A stretch of DNA of 64,000 nt from Narthecium ossifragum (taxonomy: Eukaryota; Streptophyta; Magnoliopsida; Dioscoreales; Nartheciaceae): positions 15,060,061-15,124,060 of the forward strand of contig OY986967.1 of NCBI GenBank assembly GCA_963920575.1. The letters are read 5' to 3'. The first letter of the stretch is position 1; each line of letters opens with the position of its first letter. Positions 55,280 through 64,000 of the stretch are shown here, piece by piece. The notes under the pieces were generated by a model, which saw only the letters and a program-made list of their open reading frames with translations, did not search any database and was not told where the DNA came from. The position numbers and the translations under genes were made by a program.

Positions 55280-56237
55280 ATGGAGCTGGAGCTCGGCCTC
55301 GCCCTGCCGGGGAACCCCCATACCAAGTTCAGCTATGATCTCAACGATGACGCCGCCGGGAATTCGCGCCACTACAAGAGAGGGTTCGATGCTGCATTTG
55401 CAAAGACACAACTGCCGATCTTCTCGCCGGAGATAAGCGACGGAGATGGCAAACGCGATTGCATTGAGAACCAGCACTGCTCCAAGTTAGTACTGGCTCA
55501 TCTTTTTCTTCCTCATGCATACTTGACCATATATTGATTGTGTACTTACACACACGGTGGAATTAATATTGTCAAAGCGGCAGGCTGGTGATGGGATGGC
55601 CGCCAGTGAAGTCAGCGAGAAGGAGGTTGACGGCCACCGAGGATGAGGCGGATGGTGATGTCAGCCGGTGGAGGAGATCAGGAAAGTTTGTGAAAGTGAA
55701 GATGGAAGGAGTTGGCATAGGGAGGAAGGTGGACCTCTCCCTCCACCAGTCCTATGATTCGCTACTCAAGAACCTCACGGATATGTTTCCGGCCAACCAA
55801 GGTCGCCATCACTTTCTTTGGTCGTCGTTCTTATTTATGCTTTCGATTTGGATGTTAGTCTCTAATTACTCACTCATATTTTATTTTGAGCTATGAAGTT
55901 AATTAATCGAACGAAAGAACTAATAAGATTTGAGATTTTTTGCAGAGTATCATCAAAAACATCGAGAATACACAATTATATATGAAGATGGAGAAGGGGA
56001 TTGGATGCTTGTTGGAGATGTTCCATGGATGTAAGACTCAACTCCCATTGTTATCTTTTTAGTATTACACAACTAAGCTTAGCTACTTGTTTAGTTGGGA
56101 TAAACGGTTTAATTGATTTCATTAATTGCATCGAAATTAATGATAGATGTATCTTGTTTTGGCTTATGTTTTTTTTTTCCTGGTGGTTTTGCAGAACTTT
56201 CATTCAATCTGTAAAGCGTTTGAAGATTCTATGCTGA
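55280..56237 (+). CDS. AUX/IAA transcriptional repressor, four exons, IAA29-like
   Basis: Nuclear repressor that binds ARF factors and is degraded through SCF-TIR1/AFB when auxin is present. Inferred exons: 55280-55485, 55584-55801, 55946-56030, 56195-56237 (183 codons plus TGA), with GT-AG introns (donors GTTAGT, GTCGCC, GTAAGA). Domain I is the EAR-type LELGLAL at residues 2-8. The domain II degron core reads MGWPPVKS (usual core VGWPPV). Domain III is FVKVKMEGVGIGRKVDLSLH, then SYDSLLKNLTDMF. Domain IV is YTIIYEDGEGDWMLVGDVPW, then FIQSVKRLKIL. The phases join correctly at all three introns. It ends right after KRLKILC, without the usual basic tail. The second donor (GTCGCC) is weak. The MELELGL start and short length recall IAA29-type proteins. 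Confidence 0.9.
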
Positions 56238-56449
56238 TGAAGAAGATCAAAGAGATGGATCTCCTAGCTCCTACAGTACTAAAATATGATTAGTTATGAT
56301 TAAGATCTACAAGCATCTTTATTTGTTTTGACTTTACTGTGATTGAGACTTTAAATTTGAGTTCTAATTGTTACATGTTTAATATCATTATGTACTCATT
56401 AACATTAACCCCTTTTTTTAGCTTGTTGTTGAATTTTAATTTCTTCGTA

Positions 56450-58010
56450 TGAATACAGAACAGTGACGAGAACTTACTCGTTGCCTACGATCTTCTTCTC
56501 CGATTTGTTTCACGTGATCTTGGTGATCTTGTTACAAGAACCAAAATCTTCAATCCACAGCCCAAGTTCCTTAATTTTAGTTCTTCTTCTTCTCCACAGG
56601 TTCTTCCTCTCTTTTCAGAGTTCTCCTTGCTCACTTGACGGCGAGAGTTCTCACTCAACCGATCCTTGGCCAACGGTTTCTTTTTCCGTTCAATCCCAAG
56701 AGATGCTTAGCTGTTCCCGAGCGGTTTAGATAACAGTTATCTAAACCGTTCGATCTAATTAAGTGGGTTTAATCATTTGACATTAGGTCTGAATCTAGTC
56801 ATCAATAGCGACCCTAACCTATTTATAAACCAACACCTCCCACTTGCCGATGATGAGCTAGATCTATGCAATAGTGTAGATAAAACTTGGATTTTTTTAA
56901 GAATCCATTCATACAGGGAAAAATGGGCCGTGCGACCTGAAAGCACACTAATGATGGGAGCTCCAATATAGAAACTGATTAAGGTCATAAAGGAGATATC
57001 AACCATAGAGATAAGAGCAAAATTAATTGAGATGTGCACTTTAGTACCCCAAGCATTTTTAGCTACACATAACCGAGTACGACTCGATCCCTCAGAAGTC
57101 CAATACTCGTTGCTCTCTTATTAAAAATATTCACAATCATATCCAACTTTTGCAAGTGACATTACTGTCCGGCCGGAGAATATAAATAGTAGGTGTAAAA
57201 CTAAATTTGCTCTTTCTTTTGCCCTCATATCATTAGGATCAGAATTAATTCGCTTTCCCAGTAGTGCTCCTTTAGATCGAATCAAGTCATGATCATAGGC
57301 AACACTCTAAAGTAGTGAACATTAATCCTTTCACTTTGTGATATAGTCAAAAGTTACAAAGGGTGACATTTGAGATCTAACCTAAATTAAGATCTCCAGG
57401 ACTCACACAGTATAGAAGCAGGGAACCATTCCATACTTCCTCATAGGTCGGCAAGCACATGTAGTATGAAATACATGTTACGGTGCAGCTTCTCTTTTCT
57501 TTACTAAGATAAAGAGTAAATGTCATTGCTCTTATTAAGTAAAAACACCATACAAGTCTTAGTCTTGTCGCCAAACCAACTCAGGCGTCAAACTTGAAAT
57601 TTCTATCTGCTCACTATCTACAGCGCCAGATCAAAATTTCACAGTTGGCTTCAATTGATAAACTCATGGATAGTGGGATATTATCCATGTTGATTTTATT
57701 AGAATCTCATCTTGGTTTTAACCAAGGTGACTTAAATTTAAACTAAACTTGCTCCCACTACGTACAAAGTCGCTTTCAAAGCAATTAGTTCAAACTGTCT
57801 CATCTCTGCTCACTCTCTAAGCGCCATCTGTGATTGTTCGTGTGAGTGAACCAATCATTGTCTATTGACATACAACATTAAACTGTACTAGCTATCACTT
57901 ACAGTAAAACATTAAAATAATTTGAATGAATTTTACCAACAAAAGGAAAAAATGAATTTCATTCAAATTAACTGTAAGGTAATACAAGTGAACCATTGGA
58001 CCAGATCAGA
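56450..58010 (-). repeat. Probable copia 3' region and LTR, antisense (element F)
   Basis: Follows the copia RNase H stop. A purine run GTAGTGGGAGCAAG (minus strand, about 57745-57765) resembles a copia polypurine tract, although no TG start follows it directly. TTTATAAATAGG (minus strand, about 56816-56828) could be the LTR TATA box. GGCGCT...AGTGAGCAGA occurs twice (near 57610 and 57810), suggesting an internal duplication of about 200 bp. The left limit towards the AUX/IAA gene is uncertain. Confidence 0.45.
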
Positions 58011-58644
58011 TAACATTCACATTCTACAGAAGCCTAGAGATTTTACATGTCCAACAAATGAATCTCTAGCTATTAGCTTGGTGAAAGGATCAGCAACCAT
58101 ATTTTTTGTAGAAATGTGTTTCAGGATCACCTCCTTTTGTGTAATCATGTCTCTAACATAATGATATCTAATTTGAATATGTTTGGTTTTTCCATGATAC
58201 TTAGGATCCTTAGCATAGGCCAACGCAACTATGCTGTCAGAGAAAATTGTCACTGGTTCTGATGCTGATTTGACAATTTCTAAATGTTATAGGAACCTTC
58301 TTAACCAAACCGCTTCTTGTATAGCAGAGGAACATGCTACGTATTCTGCATCCATGGTAGACAAGGCAATACAGGATTGTTTCTTGCTACTCCATGATAT
58401 TGCACAACCATTCAACACGAATGCATATCCTGAAGTTGATTTGCGCTCATCTATATGACCCCCCCCCCCAATCGACATCGGTATAACCAACTAAGCGCAG
58501 ATCCTTTCCTTGATAAGACAGTACAAAATCCGACGTTCCACTTAGGTACCACAAAATTCTCTTGACTGCCTTCCAATGCTTAATTCCTGGATTTGACTGA
58601 TATCTGCTTACCAGCCAAACAACGTAGCATATGTCGGGACGTCT
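58011..58644 (-). pseudogene. Ty1/copia RT C-terminus and RNase H (element F)
   Basis: On the minus strand: RPDICYVVWLVSRYQSNPG, KHWKAVKRILWYLSGTSDF, LVGYTDVDWGGG, then DERKSTSGYAFVLNGCAISW, SKKQSCIALSTMDAEYVA, FSDSIVALAYAKDPKYHGKT, KHIQIRYHYVRD and ADPFTKLIARDSFVGHVKSLG. This is the conserved end of copia pol. A run of ten C at 58459-58468 shifts the frame at WGG...DERK, and another break lies near 58254-58286. The upstream RT is cut off by Tekay LTR fragment G at 58645. Confidence 0.88.
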
Positions 58645-58762
58645 TGTGAGGACCCGTTCCTCCAACCTGGTCCGACCGCGTTGGGTCGAGGGTCTGGTTT
58701 TGTGGTTTGGCTCGGTTGGTCTTTCTTTGCGATCGGTTGATCGCATCGCTATTTTTGCACTC
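58645..58762 (+). repeat. Tekay LTR fragment G, left piece
   Basis: Starts TGTGAGGACCCGTTC and matches the first 120 bases of solo LTR K (15355 onward). It is interrupted by Athila element H and continues at 62631. Confidence 0.88.
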
Positions 58763-60545
58763 TGATGAGTGCATGAAAGTGCACTCTGAACATGACTAAG
58801 AGCAGCTTATTTGCTTAGTTTTCATGATTAATATAGATGATTTCGTCCATATATGTTGCTTCACAAAGTTATTTGTATTATGCAGGAAATTGAAGCAAAG
58901 ATGGGTCTTTAACACCAAAACGGTACCTTCTCGGAATGAACCAGATGAAATGTCATATATAGTTGGAAAGCTTTGGAAGTCTAGTTTCTGGGAGTTATTA
59001 TGGTTCGTGATTTGGAGTTTTCTAGAGGAAGATATGCTATTTTGAGTATGAGAGGTGCAGACGGAGGAGTTACGGAAGAAGAAGATCATCTGATGCTCAA
59101 AGGATCGATCCGACCCTGACAGAACACATATTTTTCTGATGATCACAGAAGGATCGATCCTACTATCCATCCTACTGAGAAGGATCGATCCTTTGCCTTA
59201 CAAAGGATCGATCTTAGTCAGGGCGACCCAAATTATAGCAAATGAGGAGAAATACAGTTTTGTTGACTGGTAGAAAAATATTCGTAACATATTCTGTCGA
59301 AGTTCAAATATTCTGAAATTTGAATACATGATAGAAAGCTCAGAGATCTACAACTTGTATGTTGGACATTTTGTGAGATACTAGATGGGGTGAAAGCAGA
59401 TTGGAAGAATAGATGAAGTTACACAAGCTGGAAAACTGTTCTGTCGAAGCTGAGAAGAATATTCGTCACATATTCCAGCTAACTCCGAATATTATGAAAT
59501 CTTAAGAATCGGACAGAGGACTTCCAAATCTACAACTTTCGTGTTGAGCAAGTTTCCAAATTCCGGCTGGATTGGACCCAACTGTGACCGGAATAGGGTT
59601 GCTAGGATTAACTCAGGAAATCCGAGTTCCACCATAAGTCCAACTCAACTAAAACCCTAATTTCGGGAGTTCCCCTATATATATGGTTTTTTTCATCCGA
59701 AATTAGGCTGGTCCCAAGGGGATTTTCTACAGAGCTTTGGAGGGGAGAAAAGCAAGAAAGAAGATGAAGAAATCTCCATCCATGGCCGGGTAAGCCGCGG
59801 GCATGGCGGACGGATGATCTAGCGAGGATTAGGGTTTCTTCATCATCATGGTTCATAGATTTTCATCTTTATTGTATAAACTCTATTTATGTATTGGATC
59901 TTTACAGATTGCTTTGTGGTTAAACATTATTATAAATCCTGTCATGCTTCTTTTATGATATTGTGATCCCATAGTTATCTCTTTTGATTCTCCTACCGAG
60001 TCTCGTGAAACCTTTGCTATGCATTGCCCCTAGTGACAGCTGGTATTGTGTATTCTTAGGGATCTGGTAAGACGAGGTTGGGGCTCTATCCCGATGAATC
60101 TTTGCCATGCGTTGCATGTAGTGACAACCGGTATCGTCTATTCTTAGGATCTGGTAGGACGGAGTTAGGGTTACAACGAGAAGAATCAAACATAGAAAGA
60201 GACATTTATATTTTATCAGATTCATAATTCTATATCTTGCGGTTAAGGTGATTGGGATGTGAATCCCTTAACCGAGTATTATATGTACCGTTGGTAGAAG
60301 AAGAGCCTAAATCCGAGTGAAGTGATTCTTGAAGCCTACCCTTATTAAAATCCTGATATCTCTAGTTAATCTTACATTATCATTAAATCCTTTGATCTAA
60401 TTTAGTTAATTCTTAAGTTCTCCTTTGTCTTCATTTCATTGTTATTTGTGTTTTGGATATTTTCTGTTTGTCTCTCTATGGGTTCGACCTCTCTTATGCT
60501 GTATTGCTCCGCGACCACTGTGTGTGACATATTTGAGAGACATCA
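58763..60545 (+). repeat. 5' LTR of element H
   Basis: TGATGAGTGCATG ... GACATCA. Conserved U3 block 58938-59048, GATCGATC sites at 59103, 59152, 59183 and 59206 with a 14-bp perfect palindrome AAGGATCGATCCTT at 59180-59193, and a TATATATA run at 59679-59686. The CTCTATGGGTTCGACCTC box is near 60472-60491. Same family as solo LTR J. Confidence 0.92.
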
Positions 60546-60550
60546 AAAAT

Positions 60551-60568
60551 TGGCGCAATTGCTGGGGA
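60551..60568 (+). other. Primer-binding site of element H
   Basis: TGGCGCAATTGCTGGGGA five bases after the LTR end. It is close to the TGGCGCCGTTGCCGGGGA-type site used by many plant Ty3/gypsy elements, generally attributed to Asp tRNA; the differences may be decay. Confidence 0.85.
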
Positions 60569-60756
60569 GACGGTTCAGCAAAGCGCCAAAATCATCAGAT
60601 CACGATGATTGAAGACATCGAAGCCGGTAACTTTGTTCCCTTTTCTTTGGATTTTTATTTCTTTTTCCTTAGTTTTCTTTATTTTCTTTTTATCTTTATT
60701 TGAAATTTTCGTTTTATTTTTACTTGCTGAAAAAAAACTGACAAAAAAAAGAGAGG

Positions 60757-61997
60757 ATGGAAAATGAATTATATCAAGACTATTTGAGATCATGTTCTAT
60801 GAAGTCGAGAGATGGAATGTCTCAAACAACAGTTCGTAAGAAAAGTATATACGAATTGAGCTTGGAGAATAGAATGAGTCACGTTTCTATCAATGAGTAT
60901 CTTCCTAATTATATGATTAACACATTGAAAAGAAAGATTTCATCCTTTGCACAAAATGATGATAAGACATTATGTGATGCATGGCATCGATTTAAAATTT
61001 TAATAGTTTCATGCCCTCACCATGGTTATGCTAGTTGGCATTTAGTTAGCTATTTTTATTATGGATTAACTGAGCATAAACGTCAAATTCTTACAACAAG
61101 ATGCAGGGGTGAGTTTTTGCAGATTGATCCTGATGAAGCTATGAAGCATTTGGATGAGCTTGTTGAGACAACTCGTACACAGACGGTTTCGGGGCGCTGG
61201 GATGGTTATCATCATCATACCAATGCCAAATTCTACAAGCATCCCAATGTCACCTTAATGTCCAACAACTATCAGCAACACATTGAGCCTCTCTACTCTT
61301 ATCATAGTGCTTTTGATGATTATATGCATGATACTTATGTTGCTACGTCCCAGGATGTGCATGTTGATGAGCCTAACATGTATGATGCATGTGTCGTGAT
61401 GACTTTAGTGCTTGTGATGCTTACATCTATGATTTTAATGCTTATGGTGCACATGCTCAAGATGTTCATGTTGATGATGCATATGCTCATGACTATAGTG
61501 CTAGTGTGCATGTTCAAAATTCTTGTCCTATTGATACACAAGCTATTGATTCTAATGTGTATGATGCATATGCACATGATTTTAGCGCTCATACGCATAT
61601 TCATGATACTAACATTCACTATGCATATGCTCATGATTCCAATGTTAGTCATGCACATGTTCATGGCTCTAATGCTGGCGATGCACATGTTTCCGCTCAA
61701 CTTTCTGTGACAGAGATTTTGGATTTACTTAAGGAGGCTAAAACCAAGCCTAATTTTGACTCTTTCATTCTGCAGTTACTTATGAAGGACGAGGAGAAGG
61801 CACTCCAACTATGCAAGGTAATCACATCTTTTAGCGTGCACGAACTCGGATGGACACATCAATTAGAAGAAGATGAGGTACTCCAGTACGGGCCGGTCAA
61901 TAACAAGGAAGATCCGGACGACTACCAAGACCACCACGACAATGTTTTCGTTGAACCTCCATCGGCTGAACTTAAGTCATTACTTCTAATTGTATGA
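60757..61997 (+). pseudogene. Athila gag with His/Asp-rich repeat tract (element H)
   Basis: Starts at ATG 60757 with a short basic N-terminus. The capsid region contains ISSFAQNDDKTLCDAWHRFK, SCPHHGYASWHLV, FYYGLTEHKRQ and DPDEAMKHLDELVETT, matching the retrotransposon gag family. From about 61310 to 61700 the protein is an imperfect repeat rich in His, Asp, Ala and Tyr (for example DDAYAHDYSASVHV, AYAHDFSAHTHIHD). A one-base frameshift near 61390-61400 splits it: the first frame runs to 61710, the correct downstream frame to TGA at 61995-61997. The C-terminus has FDSFILQLLMKDEEKALQL. There is no zinc knuckle. Confidence 0.85.
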
Positions 61998-62005
61998 TAG
62001 TTGGT

Positions 62006-62630
62006 TAAACATTATTATAAATCCTGTCATGCTTCTTTTATGATATTGTGATCCCATAGTTATCTCTTTTAATTCTCCTACCGAGTCTCGTGAAACCTTT
62101 GCTATGCATTGCCCGTAGTGATAGCTGGTATTGTGTATTCTTAGGGATCTGGTAAGACGAGGTTGGGGCTCTATCCCGAGGAATCTTTGCTATGTGTTGT
62201 CTGTAGTGATAGCCGGTATCGTGTATTCTTAGGATCTGGTAGGACGGAGTTACGGTTACAACGAGAAGAACCAAACATAGAAAGAGACATTTATATTTTA
62301 TCAGATTCATAATTCTATATCTTCCAGTTAAGGTGATTGGGATGTGAATCCCTTAACCGAGTATTATATGTACCGGTTGTAGAAGAAGAGCCTAAATCCG
62401 ATTGAAGTGATTCCTGAAACCTACCCTTATTAAAATCCTGATATCTCTGGTTAATCTTACATTATCATTAAATCCTTTGATCTAATTTAGTTAATTTTTA
62501 AGTTCTCTTTTGTTTTCAATTCATTGTTATTTGTGTTTTGGATATTTTCTGCTTGCCTCTCTGTGGGTTCGACCTCTCTTATACTGTACTGCACCGCGAC
62601 CGCTGTGTGTGACACATTTGAGTGACATCA
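62006..62630 (+). repeat. Truncated 3' LTR of element H
   Basis: Matches the last 627 bases of the 5' LTR of H with scattered substitutions and ends AGTGACATCA. The U3 and promoter are lost. Confidence 0.93.
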
Positions 62631-62990
62631 CACCCCAAGGGATATTTGGTAAATTACGCCTTGGTGGTCGATTTCACACCCGCGTAGTGCACACACAGCT
62701 TTGATTGATGTATGTGATTGTTTAGATTTAATAGGAGCATTCGCGATCATCATATCCGGACGATATTGCGACGAGATCGTAATTTGGGGTCAAATCGAAT
62801 TCAGTCCGATTAGTTGACTCGGCTAGACCAGCTCAGCCACTTAAGTGGCTTAGCTTTCTCTGTCTCCTTTTTCCCTTTTCTCTCCCTTTCTTTTCTTATT
62901 CTTTTCTTTCCTTTCCTCTTCCTTCCCTGCCTTACCCGTGCCTGACCCCCCTTCCCTTTCTCCCCGGCGCCGGCTTCAATTTCCTGTTTT
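62631..62990 (+). repeat. Tekay LTR fragment G, right piece
   Basis: Continues LTR G after element H (CCAAGGGATATTTGGTAAAT, CACACCCGCGTAGTGCACAC), matching solo LTR K from about 15465 to 15840. It is truncated near CCGGCGCCGGCTTC. A pyrimidine-rich block spans 62860-62970. Confidence 0.8.
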
Positions 62991-63441
62991 CATGTAAGAA
63001 ATCATCTCCTATTAGGACTTTAATAGCACTAGCTAGGGTGTGACATTGACAATGTCCTTTCCCATATCGAAACATCTTAAACCTGGAATGTGCTATGATT
63101 TGGTTACCTAGCCAAGGGAATCGGATAACACAAGCAACTTACATTGACTTATATAGTCTTATCTCTCTGTGGCGTCTGCAATCTAGTTAATCGAACTCCG
63201 AAACTGATCAACAACTTAGGCTATTGCACAAATGAGGACATTGCGAAGTGGATCTTAAAGCACCATGATAGCTAGTTTCCAATATCCAAATCTAAAATGA
63301 AATTTTACGAGATCAACATTTTGGTATTGTCATATGCACGGTGGTCATCAAATTTTAATGCATGTTACTGTCTCTTTTTCCTTCTTCGCATCTTTAAATT
63401 TTGTTGCCTATTTCTGTTTACCTTATACTTGACATTTACAG
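62991..63441 (+). other. Unassigned sequence before the kinase pseudogene
   Basis: No ORF of note. It ends in a pyrimidine-rich acceptor-like TTGACATTTACAG directly before the kinase exon, so the last part is probably intron of that gene copy. Confidence 0.4.

Positions 63442-64000
<559 letters not shown>

Larger units (their letters stand above)
58763..62630 (+). mobile_element. Athila-lineage element H, deletion derivative
   Basis: 5' LTR 58763-60545, primer-binding site 60551-60568, gag 60757-61997, then directly the second half of a 3' LTR (62006-62630, corresponding to 59919-60545). Protease, pol and the U3 of the 3' LTR are missing. Flanking duplication CACTC (58758-58762) and CACCC (62631-62635), one mismatch, inside LTR fragment G. 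The deletion endpoint falls at TGGTTAAACATTATTA with a short stretch of shared bases. Confidence 0.92.

Noticed and set aside
58439..58490. GGGGG stretch as a real glycine insertion in copia RNase H
   Set aside because: It is a ten-C homopolymer at 58459-58468 that shifts the frame; better seen as slippage or sequencing error.
61335..61700. 121-codon minus-strand ORF opposite gag of element H
   Set aside because: Shadow of the GATGCATATGCTCATGA repeat; Met/Ile/Cys-rich with no domain.

Overview
The window is plant nuclear DNA, from an angiosperm with a retrotransposon-rich genome. The evidence is an intact-looking AUX/IAA auxin-response gene, nested Ty3/gypsy elements of the plant-specific Athila, Tat and Tekay (chromovirus) lineages, a Ty1/copia remnant, a Mutator-like DNA transposon and a decayed plant DYRK-type kinase. 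The species cannot be told from the sequence. Lineage names rest on domain order and motifs read by eye; no database search was possible.

Layout. (1) 1-9058: decayed Athila element A (gag, protease, RT/RNase H, integrase, 3' LTR), split by an antisense solo LTR (J, 1261-3176, perfect 5-bp duplication TTGCT). (2) A sits inside a Tat element (9059-15349 and 21609 to about 21824) that carries an extra archaeal-type RNase H and, antisense beyond the integrase, a plant mobile domain (PMD) ORF. Its 3' region was split by a Tekay solo LTR (K, 15355-21603, duplication TAGAT), and K was split by a MULE (16871-20196, 9-bp duplication TATATTTAA) holding captured gene sequence and a large GAAA/CTTT tandem array. 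(3) 21825 to about 25190: degenerate Tat-like 3' ends. (4) 25191-38472: sense Tekay element C, interrupted by a complete antisense Tekay element B (25325-33891, both LTRs, RNase H missing) and by solo LTR I (34443-35883, duplication GACAC). (5) 38473-39670: GC-rich possible Helitron relic and an unidentified gene fragment. (6) 39671-49628: two 5'-truncated Athila elements, D (antisense) and E (sense), joined head to head. (7) 49629-53375: Tekay gag and LTR pieces and an antisense copia LTR. (8) 53376-56450: the only gene-like island, with a four-exon AUX/IAA gene at 55280-56237. (9) 56450-58644: antisense copia remnant. (10) 58645-62990: Tekay LTR fragment G hosting Athila element H (58763-62630), which keeps its 5' LTR, primer-binding site and gag but has lost everything else up to mid 3' LTR. 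(11) 63442-64000: DYRK-type kinase pseudogene running off the window.

Only the AUX/IAA gene looks functional as a host gene. The most unusual signal is the shared U3 layout of five Athila LTRs (A, E, H, J, D): a conserved block of roughly 110 bp, then a cluster of short perfect palindromes centred on TCGA whose arms differ between families, then the TATA box. The LTRs of the two Tekay elements B and C also carry TCGA-centred palindromes. Other notable points are a mosaic LTR in A, an RNase H deletion at a CAGTGG microhomology in B that keeps the reading frame, duplicated polypurine tracts in Athila, and a frequent pattern in which stop codons look like C-to-T changes.
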